Shown one piece after another: positions 1 to 11,503 of a stretch of 64,000 nucleotides of DNA (position 1 is its first letter; the number at the start of each line of letters is the position of its first letter). The stretch comes from Perilla frutescens. Its lineage: Eukaryota; Streptophyta; Magnoliopsida; Lamiales; Lamiaceae. Position numbers and translations under genes: made by a program. The stretch spans positions 63,265,001 through 63,329,000 of the forward strand of contig BRKX01000003.1 of assembly GCA_026008535.1 (NCBI GenBank), given 5' to 3'. Under the pieces are notes generated by a model. That model was given only the letters and a program-made list of their open reading frames with translations. It was not told the DNA's origin and ran no database searches.

Positions 1-635
1 CTCCTTCCATCATTGCTTCAACGAAAACCAGAAAGTAAACTACATACCAAACCCTCAAATTTTAAAAGCAGTAAAAGATGGGAAAATAAGAGATGAAATA
101 CCTCAAGACTCTGAGAAAGCTAGAGAACACAATCGCTTAGCTGAAAGAAAGGGCTTAAGTTGGTGTGATTTCTTAGTGAAAAGGGACGACCTATTTATAC
201 TGAAATTTGAGGCATTCCATATGGTAAGAGTAAATATGGTGATGATTATTTTCCATAATCATGCGTTATTGAGAGGAGATTCAGGATTTAAAAAAAGAAT
301 AGTAGGTTTAGGGTTAAATTAAAAATTGGTGAGGGTGGCGGAAGGTGGAGGTGCAGATCCCCCCTTTCTTTTACTTGATTATGGGCCTAGTTCCAAAGAC
401 AAAAGGGGAATACTAATGGGTTATGAATTGGGCCGTCAGTAACAAAAATGAAGACTAAGGTTCAACATATAATAAATAAAATATAATAACTGTGGAGCTA
501 TACCATAATAAATAATAATAATAACAAATAATAATAATAAAAAATATAATATAGTGCTAGACAAAAATGGCGCGAATTATAAGATCGTAATTTATAAATG
601 TATGCATGCCTGACTAAAATTTTCGGGGTGCTACA
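1..635 (-). repeat. Partial 3' LTR of element A (Tekay-like chromovirus)
   Basis: The LTR reads on the minus strand. Its 5' end is the TGTAGCACCCCG at 635, directly behind a purine-rich tract and the end of a chromovirus polyprotein. The LTR runs leftwards off the window, so its length and the CA end are not seen. A TATA-like box lies at 191-200 in the same orientation. No protein is encoded. The identification rests on its position next to the PPT and pol, not on a second LTR copy, which is absent from the window. Confidence 0.7.
191..200 (-). promoter_or_regulatory. TATA box in LTR of element A
   Basis: The minus strand reads GTATAAATAG, a good plant TATA box about 440 bases into the LTR. 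It would be the Pol II promoter that separates U3 from R. This is inferred from sequence only. Confidence 0.45.
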
Positions 636-651
636 TCCTACCCTACTTAAA
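636..651 (-). other. Polypurine tract of element A
   Basis: The minus strand reads AAGTAGGGTAGGA immediately upstream of the LTR. The stretch before it (AATTTC..GGACGAAATTTCTT) is the signature that precedes the 3' LTR in Tekay/Del chromoviruses. It would prime plus-strand DNA synthesis. Nearly the same block precedes the 3' LTR of element C at about 20410-20446. Confidence 0.65.
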
Positions 652-671
652 AGAAATTTCGTCCTTGAAAT

Positions 672-3238
672 TTACTTACCTCCAGCCATAAACTGTGGAT
701 ATTTAGATTTTATGTCCTCTTCTTTTTCCCAAGTGGCCTCGTCTTTCCCATGCCTACTCCAAACCACTTTAATTAAAGAGATTTCTCTATTTCGTAACAC
801 GTGGACCTTGCGATCTAGGATTTCAACCGGGTGTTCATCATACAATAAATCCTTGCTTAGCTCCAAATCTCTATGATTCACGACATTGAGCGGGTCGTGC
901 ATGTACTTCCTCAATGATGAAATATGAAAAACATTGTGTACGGCAGAAAGACTTGGGGACAATGCAAGCTGATAAGCTAGCTCTCCGATCTTCTCGAGTA
1001 TCTTAAACGGCCCAATATAGCGAGGTTTTAATATCCCCTTCTTTCCAAAACGAACCACTCCTCTCATAGGAGATACTTTGAGGAACACTTTGTCACCAAT
1101 GCTAAAATGTAGATCTCCCATCTTTAAATCCGCGTACGACTTTTGTCTATCTTGAGAGATTTTGATACGCTCTCATATTTTGCTGATCAAGGCAACTGTC
1201 CTTTCCATGATCTCCGGGCCCAAAATTCTCTTCTCACCAACCTCATCCTAATGCAACGGTGAACGACACTTTCTTCCATACAAAACCTCATATGGAGCCA
1301 TTCCAATACTTACTTGGTAATTGTTATTGTATGCAAACTCCACCAAAGGTAGGTGTCTTTCCCAATTTTCTCCAAAATTCATTACGCAAGCTCGTAACAT
1401 ATCCTCAAGTGTTTGGATCGTTCTCTCCGACTGTCCATCAGTTTACGGGTGATACGCCGTACTGAAACTCAACTTCGTTCCCATAGCTTCTTGTAGACTT
1501 CTCTAAAACTTTGATGTGAACTTTGTGTCTCGATCCGACACAATAGTGACTGGCACTCCATGCAATCTCATGATCTCATCCACATAGATTTGAGCTAGTC
1601 GATCCAAATTATATGTCATCTTCACAGGTAGAAAATGAGCTGACTTTGTGAGTCTGTCCACAACAACCCAAATAGCGTGATTCTATTTTACCGTCCTTGG
1701 CAATCCTACCACAAAATCGATAGCAATATTCTCCCACTTCCATTCTGGGATCTCAAGGGGTTTCAGCAAACCCGTGGGCCATTGATACTCTGCCTTCACC
1801 TGTTGGCACGTCATGCACTTCTTGATAAAATCTCTAATAGACCTTTTCATATTCCTCCACTAGAAATACCCCTTCAAATCTTGATTCATCTTTGTTCCTC
1901 CAGGATGGATAGAGTAACGGATGTTGTGAGCTTCTTCCAAAATCTCTCTTCTCAAGCTTTCTTCCTTGGGTACACATAGACATCTCTTGAATGTTAGTGC
2001 ACCATCGTTAGCTACTACAAAACCCTTGATGTTGTCCTTTTGTACGCGTTCCTTTAGCTTGCTCAAAAAGTGGTCTCCACTTTGCGCATCTTTTATTCTA
2101 TCCCTCAATAATGGTCGAACAGTTAAAGCCGCTAGTGTTGATGTCATATTTTTAGTTGGCGGCACCACTTCAATACTCATCTTTGCAAACTCTTCACTCA
2201 ATTGTGATGAGTACAATGCTGCCAAATTACTTTTTCTGCTAAGAGCGTCAACTACAACATTTGCTTTGTCGGGGTGATAGTGAATGGTGCAGTTAAAGTC
2301 CTTCATGAGCTCCAACCATCTCCTTTGCCTCATGTTCAACTCCTTTTGTGTGAAAAGATATTTGAGACTCTTCTGATCCGAATAAATCTCGCACTTGGCT
2401 CCGTACAAGTAATGACGCCAAATCTTCAAAGCATGCACAACGGCTGCTAACTCAAAGTCATGATGTCGGGTAATTCTTCTCATGCACTTTGAGTTACCTT
2501 GAAGCATAGGCAACAACTTTTTTATTTGCATCAACACATATACCAAACCTTGTTTGGAGGTATCACTGTAAATTACGAATCCTTCGGTGCCGTCTGGAAC
2601 GATCAAAACTGGTACTGTTGTGAGTCGTTGCTTTAGCTCTTGAAATCTCTTCTCACAATCTTCATTCCACTCAAACTTAGCTCCCTTCCTTGTCAGCTGG
2701 GTCAAAGGGCCAGCTATCTTCGAGAATCCCTCAATAAAACGTCGATAGTAGCCCGCCAAACCCAAGAAACTTCGAATCTTGCTTGCAGACTTTGGTGTGC
2801 TCCAATTCTTCACAGTTTCCACCTTGGCTGGGTCTACCTCAATTTCTTGAGCCGTTACCACATGTTCAAGAAATCTGACTCGGTCTATCCAAAACTCACA
2901 TTTCTTGAACTTTGCATAAAGCTTCTTTCCGTAAGGTTTCCAACACCAGTCGCAGATATTCTTCATGTTGACTGCGATCTTTCGAGTATACCAAGATATC
3001 ATCGATGAAGACAATCATGAACTTATCTAAATATTGGTGAAATACTCAGTTCATCAGGTCCATAAAAACAGCAGGTGCATTTGATAAACCGAAAGACATC
3101 ACAGTGAACTTGTAATGCTCGTACCTTGTTTGAAAAGCTATCTTTTCGATATATCCTTCCTTGACTCTCAGTTGATGGTTCCCAATCTCAAATCTATCTT
3201 GGAGAATACTCCGGCTCCCTTTAATTGATCAAACGGGT
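672..3238 (-). pseudogene. Ty3/gypsy chromovirus pol remnant (RT-RNase H-integrase-chromodomain), element A
   Basis: Read on the minus strand, the remnant starts inside RT at about 3238. The block MSFGLSNAPAVFMD lies near 3070-3120 and FIDDILVYSK, with the catalytic DD, near 2985-3010. RNase H follows (YSDTSKQG, then HHDFELAAVVHALKIWRHYL near 2450, DQKSLKYLF near 2370). The integrase zinc-binding remnant (HNIRYSIHPGGTKMNQD) is near 1870-1915. The DDE core is at 1440-1780, with IDFVVGLPR, SDRDTKF and QSERTIQ. A C-terminal chromodomain follows (ILDRKVHVLRNREI..VVWSRHGKDEATWEKEEDI, 680-800). In-frame stops occur, for example in RT near 3048 and in integrase near 1440, 1500 and 1680. The gag, protease and N-terminal RT are missing, cut at the junction with the Tat element. 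The chromodomain places it among Tekay/Del-type chromoviruses. It cannot encode a working protein. Confidence 0.9.
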
Positions 3239-3771
3239 CTTCAATGTCATCCTTGGGAGACCTTGGATTCACAAGCTAAAATTTGTACCTTCGACCTACC
3301 ACCAAGTCATACGCTTTCCAACCCCGTGGGGAATTAGGCAGATCTGTGGAGAGCAAATTGCTTCAAGAGACTACTACAGATCACCTTTCAAGACTAACCA
3401 TGTGTAGGTACAAGAGATAAACCAAATCGACGAGGCATCGATGTCAAACATAAAGTACGAATATGGAGAAAGTTTGAACTCAAAGTATGAATGTGGTGAG
3501 AGCTCAAATTGAAAGTATGAGCATGGAGAAAGTTTAGAGTCGAGCTTATACATCGAACCCGAGATGGAAGATCTCGATGAAGTAGAGATCCACCCTGACT
3601 ACCCAGACCACATCGTTCAAATAGGTTCGAGGTTGACTTCTGAAATATGGGCAGAGCTAATTGTATTTCTGTCAGAACACCACGATTGTTTTGTATAGTC
3701 GCACGCTGACATGACAGGTATCGATCTCTCTATCGTAACTCACAGATTACGGGTCGATCCTGATCACACGC
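3239..3771 (+). pseudogene. Tat-like polyprotein fragment, protease-RT linker and start of RT
   Basis: The frame begins with FNVILGRPWIHKLKFVPSTY, the conserved block after the protease in Tat/Ogre polyproteins. A low-complexity stretch follows with repeats of the type KYE(Y/C)GESLN (about 3440-3545). RT then starts with IGSRLTSEIWAELIVFLSEH, FV*SHADMTGID and HRLRVDP. The stop in FV*S replaces the tryptophan usual there. The frame is cut at 3771 by element B, and the same frame resumes at 32424 after one copy of the 5-bp TSD. The region is not functional. Confidence 0.85.
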
Positions 3772-5183
3772 TGACAAGTCCAATTTCTCTCGTATATTTG
3801 GAGTCTTTTTCTCATTCTTTTGTCCTTATTTTTATTGTTTTAGAGTCGGAAAGAGCCAGAAATATGAGTAGGGGCATGGAGAGAACAAAATCATGCATTG
3901 TGGGCATTTTGGAGCTGAAATATGATGATACAAGTTCGATGAGATTTTCATAGCACCAATCTCTATGAAAGGTGCTAGCTTGTAGAGTCCATCGTATTTC
4001 AAGGTTGCTGAGAAATGGCCGTTTTCCCACAAGACTCGAGGAGATTCTAAACCTGGCAGACTTGTTGTAGGCAGAACGTGAAAAGTTCGGCAAAGGTCAT
4101 CCAAGATATTCTAGATTTCGTTCAATAAGGAAAGAAGATCATATCAAAGAGGATATTACCAAATCTAGAGAAGATATCTTAAAGCTTCTAGAAGACCAAT
4201 CTTCTCCATAAGGAAAACGTCCTCCTGTGGGCGCGAGCTGAAGAGATAGAATCAGAATCTACTCTGCAAGAAAATTTGACCTGTCTCTACAAGGAAAGTT
4301 GATCTGTCCATACAAGGAAAGTGCAGCTGCCAGAAAAGGAAAGAATGGGCACGCCAACAGTTCAGTCCAGAATTAAAGTCTTTTCATGGGCCAATTTAAG
4401 CTTCAAATTTACTTGTGGGCCAAGGATGCTAGGGTTCCGACCTACATGTATAAATACCACTGGAGAGGATCATTCACATACGCCACAAATGCCATATACA
4501 TTATTATTTTACTTTTCACTTGTATTTTTCATTTCCATTTTATGGTCTTAATTTTGAAGTTGGAGTCAAGACTCATTTCTTATTTATTTCAGTAAGTTTT
4601 TATTTTATTTCATGTCTTTAAATATTGTCTTTATGTTTATGTCTAGCATGTATGGCTAGATCTTTTATTCCGGATTGAATGGAGATGATAACTTAACAAA
4701 CATGTAAAAACCGTGAGGTAGTTTGGGCATAACACTGTGTGAATTTGGTTTCCATCGTGTATTATTTTCTTTGTTGCACTAAAGCATGTTAAGCTAATTA
4801 ATGTGGCTGATCACTCGTTAATTGGAATTGGGCAAGCTAAATTTATACATGGTCAATGAATCGTAACTATGTGTTGATCGTAAAGGGACTGGGTACATCA
4901 CGGGGTATTGTGGGCACACGAAAAATCAGTGTTTGCAGTCTGTCTAGGGCATAAAGATGCTTGTTGCTTACAATCAAATGAGTAATCGGGGTTGGGTAAC
5001 AAGTTAGGGTTTAGGGGATGAGAAATCACCTCTAATCTAATTTGAAAGGATAGATTGGGCACAAATGAAGAAATTCGGGTGCCTATAAGTGGATGCTTTA
5101 ATTCACATAAGAAATATGTGTGCCCATGATCGGAAAAATATTTGTTAAGTTTGATTCGAAGTTCTAATCTGGAATACTTTACT
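3772..5183 (+). repeat. Element B 5' LTR, left part
   Basis: It aligns with the 3' LTR from 30789 along its whole length. Relative to the 3' copy it has about 45 extra bases near 4502-4550 and lacks about 12 bases near 4934. It is interrupted at 5183 by element C and continues at 23502. A TATA box lies at 4449-4456. The indels show that the two LTRs have had time to diverge. Confidence 0.92.
4449..4456 (+). promoter_or_regulatory. TATA box in LTR of element B
   Basis: TATAAATA is present in both LTR copies (the second near 31466-31473), about 680 bases from the LTR start. It is the probable U3/R promoter of the element. Confidence 0.5.
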
Positions 5184-5730
5184 TGTAACAGCCCGTTTTT
5201 CCAATCACTGTTAAAATAAAATATTTATCTTCAATTATATGAATTATCAAAATTTGTGAATTTTAATGTTCGAGTTATGATATGGTCTAAGTCGCGCCCC
5301 TAGATATACATTCAATTTTATTTAGTGAATTAAGTTTTATGTATTAAAATCGTATAGAAAATCATTTTTCATGAATTTAGGAAAAAAAAAATATAAGAGG
5401 TCCGTGCATATGTGTATACATTTAGTTCATGCTTTGAGATGAAATAATTTCATTATTTTTAATTAAGCCTTAGAAGGACTTAATATTATATTCATTAAAT
5501 ATTTGATTATTCAATCCATTTAAGCCATTTAAATTTTTGGTACCAAATGATGGCATGCATGAACATATTTTTATATTTTGATTTATAAAGATTTGATTTA
5601 TATTATGATAAATACATGTATTTTAGAAGGTGCCAAAATTTTGGATTTTTATTTAAGAAAGAGATTGGTCAACTTTTACATTATGGAATTATTTAAATTT
5701 TCGTCTCTTAGTTTTAGTGGAGTGTTGATT

Positions 5731-5734
5731 TGTA

Positions 5735-5772
<38 letters not shown>
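5731..5772 (+). repeat. GT/TA microsatellite in LTR of element C
   Basis: A run of about nine GT units passes into about ten TA units. The copy in the 3' LTR (20998-21054) is longer in the TA part. The two were identical at insertion, so the difference is slippage since then. Confidence 0.9.
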
Positions 5773-6058
5773 GATTAAGATATACAAATGTGGAGTACTC
5801 ATTCATTTCAAACATTAATTACCTTGGATGAAGGTGGACGTATATATGTTGCATATACTTTTAGATTAAGCACAATAATTAGTATAACAACCAAAAAAAT
5901 ATGTATGTTAAGGATGGAGAATAATTTGAGTCAACTATTTAATTAAATAAAAACCTCCGATCCTCCTATTCCTTTTTGAATTGAATCAATCCTACAGCAT
6001 TTTTCCAAATAGAGTGTTTATAAATTTTGGTAACTAAGGAACCCTAATCCTTTAGCTA

Positions 6059-6067
6059 CTATAAATA
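6059..6067 (+). promoter_or_regulatory. TATA box in LTR of element C
   Basis: CTATAAATA lies about 875 bases into the 3-kb LTR and is conserved in the other copy (near 21340). It is the best candidate for the U3/R promoter. Confidence 0.45.
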
Positions 6068-8015
6068 CAAAGGATTAGTTTCTAACCTATTTTATTTTGA
6101 TGAACTTTTGAAGCCGCAAAAAAAAAAAAAAAAAATTCAAGGTACCGACATCCTCTTCCAGTTTTCTTTAAACATTTCGTTGAAGTTTTCTTTAAAATAA
6201 ATTATGTTCTCTTCTTCTAATGATATAGGATAGCTTACTTTTGCGAGAAGAGGATAATTGTTTGAGGTAATCTTTTATTTAATTTTTCTTTAATTTACTT
6301 CGCCGATTTCTTCTCTATTTTAAAAAAAAAACATATGGCTATGGAATTAAATAGTTTTTCTCCAAGTGCATGAATCCATAGATTTTCAATTTTGGAACCA
6401 ATCATTTATTCTACAGTGTTTTACTTAATTGGTCATGCATACGTTTGCATTCACGCATTCATGAATTATCAACATCGATCTACTTGATAATTTGGATATC
6501 TATGATTGTACTTGAATGTAACAACAATTTCTTTTATTAGAATTTTTGATTTTTGTGTTCCGGGTCCTAATTAGTTTAAAATTCTATCCTTGGGTTAATT
6601 AAGTAATGAAATGATGTTATGAGAGAGAGAAATAGAGTTGGATTGTTTCCTCTTTAATTGTATAATTTTATTTTTTATTACTATATATTTTTATTATTTA
6701 TCTAAGTCCTTATTTTTTTTTTATGGGACTTAAGATCATTAATGTTACTAATTAGATTTCAGATTGAGCAGAGCTAGTTATACATTTTCAAAAATATGCG
6801 AAATAACAAGCTGAAGTTTAGGAGCAAGATTTATTGTGCAATATATTTTAGTTTTTATTTTTTTTATGGTATTTTTAATTGGGTTGTGGTTCTAATTATT
6901 CACACTTGTGTTACTGAGAACCTTATATTACTTTGGATGAAAGATGTTTTGAATTTCTAGTATTAATTTTTACTAAGCTGGGCCACTGATGTGAAAAATA
7001 AATAAATAAAAGGTTTTCAGTATTTCTTAATTCTGTATGATTAATTAGTAAATAATTAATATAAAAAAAAAGAGTTGGTTATTGTGTACTAAATAATTAA
7101 AGTTAAAGATGTTTCCAGATTACTATGTGAACCCAAATTTCATTGTGATTCTATGGTTTATAAGATGCGCAAATTATAAATTTACCTTGCATCATTTATC
7201 AATTTGACTGAACACTATTTCAGTAAGGGAAAATTAGTAGCATTCAACTTATAACCATTTTTAGAGTTCATGTTCGAAATCATGGGTCAATTATTTAAGC
7301 TGGCTTAGAGACAATTCAGTATTTCATTTTGAGTTTCGTATCAAGACTGTTGGCTTTTAAAAAAAAAATCGAACATGCATTTATGGGTATTATTTATTTA
7401 TGCTATTCTAGGTGCGGCGCGACTAAGACAATAAGTTACTACTAGTATTTGATTCGAAGTTCATCGATTCAATTAAGGTGTGGGATTTATTTATTTTATG
7501 CCGTTGATTTATATTTTTTACCCATTTTAATATCACGTGTTTGCCGTATATCATGTTACTATCAATGAGCTTTGGACTATATGTTCATTCATTTGGCTCT
7601 CATTATTTGTGCACAAATGTCAATGTCGCTATGCGATTCAATTAGTACTAATGTACTATCATGTTTCAGTACTAAGGTACTATCATTCAGTATCAGTTAT
7701 ACGTGTGCTGCTGTTTTATTAACTTGGGCAAATCTCTGCATAATTTCTCACACTGAGTATATTTTATATATGCTTACCCCTCATTTAACATTTTCAGGTA
7801 ACTAAGTTTGGTGGCGTGTGGAGGATCGAATGACAGTTCAAGTCAACTCTCATATCTTCTGCATATCATAGTTTAAATTTCTTTAAATTAGTTATTTCTA
7901 ATTCAATGTTTTATGAATCATGTTGCTTCTTAGACATCTACTCATGTTATTGTCTTTTGGTTTATTTTATTTTTAGAATTTATCATAAACTATTCAAATA
8001 AAAATATTTCAGTTT

Positions 8016-8663
8016 TGAAGAAACCGAACTCTCGGTTTTAACAGAGTTGTGATCAAAGTTGGCTCCAAAGTTGGAACAACTTTGCTTACGCAGCGAAAAT
8101 TTAGAAATAGAACAACGGATTAAAATTTTCACGAGATTATATTTCTATAACCTCGCGAAATGCCTCAGGGTGAAATCTTCACTATATTGAATATGTGAAT
8201 TACAAAAACACTACTACACAAACACTAACTAAAATATTAAGACACTTTATCTCTTCCTTCATAGAAAGTTGAGACTAAAGTTGTCTTAACCAAATCTAGT
8301 AGAAAATCTGCAGAATACAAAAACTCGATCTATAATCTGAATATATCTCTCTAAGAATCCGTATCTAATACTGTACAACTGAATCCTATATACATACAAA
8401 ACAATATACTTGGCCTCTACTCATATGACTTGCACGAACCGCACTCCTATCAACTTTCCTTGACTTTAGCCTCAAGCAAACAACCTTTCCATAGATATAG
8501 GAACAAACATATCTTTGAACTTTATCTCCAAGACTTTCTCCAAGACTCGGTCAACTTGGCATGCTCCAACACTTCCTCAATCAACACAATAACCTACACA
8601 CAATAAATCAAAGAAAGAAAAAATAACAATCATAGATAAATATCGAACCTAACGGTTCCAACA
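8016..8663 (-). repeat. Element D 3' LTR
   Basis: It begins TGAAGAAACC and ends GGTTCCAACA on the plus strand. It is 648 bp, equal in length to the 5' LTR at 16644-17291, with about 16 substitutions between them and no indel that I can see. A TATA-like stretch lies near 8385-8398 on the minus strand. Confidence 0.95.
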
Positions 8664-8680
8664 ATCTCTCCCTTTTTGTC
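8664..8680 (-). other. Polypurine tract of element D
   Basis: The minus strand reads GACAAAAAGGGAGAGAT directly before the 3' LTR. This is a typical copia PPT that would prime plus-strand synthesis. Confidence 0.85.
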
Positions 8681-9115
8681 TTTCTTTCCAAAACCAAACA
8701 ATCTTAAGTAAAATACAGTTCTCCCCCTGAAACAAATAAACACATATCATAATGCTCCCCCTGTCACCAGAATGCAAAATCAAAGTTGCTCCCCCTGTCA
8801 AAACAACTTCAAAATAAACTGATCATCACAAGAACATAATCAAATCTGACAGAGCATCCATATCAGAATAGTAGCAAAAACAAGTTAAGTTTGTTCAGGA
8901 GCAAAGCAAAAACAAATAAAAAGTTAGTTTGTTTTAGAAATTCTTCCAGCCACAAAAGAAATTTTTAACTGCAACAGACTGCAGCCTTCAAGCTCTTCAA
9001 GTTTTCACAACTTTCAGCTTCATTCCTCGTCCGCATCTTGACCTGCACCCCTTTGACAGCTTGGTCCTTCATCTCCCCTTTTTTGGAAAGAAAGAAACCT
9101 TTGTAGCACACACCG
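8681..9115 (-). other. Noncoding stretch between ORF3 and PPT of element D
   Basis: No supported gene lies here. On the plus strand it has several CTCCCCCTG words (near 8721, 8756 and 8791), that is CAGGGGGAG on the element strand. These are short purine-rich words typical of the 3' noncoding part of SIRE-like elements. An 82-codon minus-strand frame (8965-9213) overlaps the end of ORF3 in another frame and looks accidental. Confidence 0.5.
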
Positions 9116-10906
9116 CTATCTCTCAAAGATAGTGATCTGCTCCGACAAGAAATAAATTTGTTCCTGCAAAAGAAACACAGGAACAGAACAAAAGAGTTCT
9201 TCAGTTGGAGCATCTTTGTCAGTCACTTCAATCCAGGGGAGATCCCTTGTGCGGGTGTCAGCAAGGAAGGTTTGTTGGACAATCTGTAAAGGTAGTCGAT
9301 CGGAGAGAACATCCTTTTTGGTAAGTGTGAGACCTTGATCAATCAGCATGTTGAATATTAGAGAAGGGATAATGAGCTTCTTGTTGGATTTTGTCATAGC
9401 AATTTCGGATATGGCGTTGAAAATCCTCTGCCCTAGGTTCACTTTCTTCCCTTTGAAGATTTTATACATCAAACACACATGATCAAATGGCACAATAGTT
9501 GTGTTAGAGGTAGGTAGCCAATTCGAAGCACAGATTTTGTGAAGGGTAGAAAATAGCGAGGTAAGAACCGAGGCAAGCCTATTCGGTTTCTTATTTGCAA
9601 TCCACTGATCTGCCTTCCCTCCAGTCACAACATCAGCCATTTTGGCTTCAAACTCATCATCAACTTCATCATCATTCTCAACCACATTAGGCACACCTAG
9701 GAACTTGTTTATACGTGAAGGAGTTATAGTGAAAACCTTCCCACGCACATACACCTTCCCGTACAACTTCGAGGAGTGATTACTAAATTCATGAGTTAAA
9801 TTCGCATAAAAATGGCGAACTACCTCAGCCACAAATGGTTTCACATATGTCACAGACCCAAGCACCTTCCGTTTCTCCAAAAACACAACCAAATTATGAG
9901 AAGCAAAATCTTTCAAATCCACAGAACGATCATTCAAGATTTCTCTACTCTTAAAATGTTCCCAATTCCTTTTACCAACATCAGAATAAAAGAGAGGGGA
10001 TAAAGCCTTCGATACCTCAATGTCAGATTCTGAGTTGTCCTCCGGTGCAGAATGAGCAACACTTGACTTGGCCCTCTTGGCAGCCTTGCTCCGAGATTTA
10101 GATGGCGGTGAAGGAGCGAGCTTCCGTTTTCCTTTCTTAGAGGCTATGACTTCTTCCTCCTCGACATCCTCCTCGGATTCTAACTCTTGAGCCGAAGGTG
10201 TATGCTCATCCGACTCGTCCTGTAGCTTCTCCGCTTTACTCTCCTTGGCTTCAAGATCGCTATCGAGATGGATAGGCTCTGATTGAGGCTTCCAAGAGCT
10301 GCCGGTAGTGTGGAGCCTCTTAGAGCGTCTCTTCGGGAGGGGGGGTTTCTTCGATTTAGCCGTCTTTTTCTTCCGAGAGGCAACCGGCGACTTGGCAGGA
10401 GCATCAACAGGGACTTTTTCTTCATCCTCCAAGAAGGGAACCTCGACCAGACCGCCATCATAAGACTCCGGTTGAGTGTAGTGAGAGAGAGGGTCTAGCG
10501 GCTCTTCCTCTGGAGAAGCGAGAACCGGCGTGTCAAGCATGGGCATAATTACTCCGTCAGGGGCAAGAATAATTGCCTGAGAGCTTTCCGACTAGGAGAA
10601 AGAGATCTCCGTCGAGGTCGGTGCCGGAGCCAGAAGTAGAAGAGGGGTCGATTGGACCTCTGCACAGCTCCCCATCTCAGGGGATATCTCCATTGGAGCA
10701 TTTCCTCGGGACGGCGAGAGAAGAACCGTCGGTCGGAGAAGAGGAGTCGTTTCTGGAGATAACAACCGGAAGGGATTTGGGATGAGTGAGCGAGGCGGTG
10801 GAGTTAGGGTTGGTTGTGGGGGGAATGTGGCGAGTTGTCGAAGGTAAGCGGTGGCTTCTGGGTCGCTCATGAACTCTTGAAGTTGCTTGATTTTTTCCGG
10901 AGTCAT
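9116..10906 (-). pseudogene. ORF3 of element D, downstream of pol
   Basis: This is a frame of about 596 codons from ATG 10906 to a stop at 9116, broken by one in-frame TAG at 10592-10594. The first third is proline/serine-rich and acidic. A lysine/arginine-rich block follows (KKKTAKSKKPPLPKRRSKR near 10350, KKGKRKL near 10130) that looks like a nuclear localisation signal. The C-terminal half has a folded-looking region beginning EVVRHFYANL (near 9830), then VYVRGKVFTITPSRINKFLG and ICASNWLPTSNT. I take this to be the domain annotated as a putative plant transposon protein (PF20167-like). SIRE-type elements carry a third ORF here, often called env-like, but I see no signal peptide or membrane segment. 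Element E carries a relative at 45136-47183. Function is unknown. Confidence 0.75.
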
Positions 10907-11503
10907 AGTGACCGGCGACGATAAGGGATTCAGATGAAGGGAGACGAAGAGATTTTGGGGAAAATTTTTAGTGTGATAGAGAGTGATATGACCGGGAATC
11001 TGCTGTGGATGGATTATAAAGTGAAATAGAGAAGCAAGGAAGAGACGGGATTTTTAAATACAAAGAGTAACAAACAGATTCGTCCCGCCAGAAAAATAGG
11101 AGTCAACATTATTAAAGATATAGTCAAAATGAGATATTAAAGGAGGAGTAAGATACACTTCCAGATGCATTCAACTGAATTTCAAAAAAAAATTCTACCT
11201 CTTTTTTAATATTTTTTTATATTTTTTTATTTATTTATTTAGAACAACTGTTGTCAGAACCAAACAACGTACTTTCAATACATCATTGAAAACTTTTTAA
11301 GAAGAAAACAGATGATGAATAGATGAATAACCAAGAGAATCTCATAAAAACCACTTATCTGAGGTCTTTGACCTAGTTATATGGTTTTTTAAGAACGATC
11401 ATGATTTTACCTTTTACAGGCTTTTACATCCTCGAATCTGCTCAACTTCACAGTTAACAATGATATATTAAAAGTATGACAACAGTTGAACCAACTTTGC
11501 ACA
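10907..11503 (-). other. Spacer between pol and ORF3 of element D
   Basis: About 600 bases lie between the RNase H stop and the ORF3 start. They are AT-rich, with a T-rich run at 11195-11240. I see no gene. It may hold the leader or splice acceptor for an ORF3 transcript, but no specific site can be supported. Confidence 0.4.

Larger units (their letters stand above)
5184..8015 (+). repeat. Element C 5' LTR, left part
   Basis: It matches the 3' LTR from 20447 almost base for base. It is split at 8015 by copia element D and resumes at 17297. It contains a GT/TA microsatellite (5731-5772), a TATA box near 6060 and a poly-A run near 6118. Short ORFs here (for example near 5578 and 7572) recur in the other LTR only because the LTRs are copies. 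Confidence 0.93.

Noticed and set aside
5578..5778. ORFs repeated at 5578 and 20843, and at 7572 and 22868, which might look like conserved small proteins
   Set aside because: They lie in the two LTR copies of element C, so their similarity comes from LTR duplication. They have no domain and one runs into the GT/TA microsatellite.
6118..6138. Poly-A run as the tail of a SINE or LINE
   Set aside because: It lies inside the LTR of element C and is present in both copies. There is no TSD or retroposon body before it.
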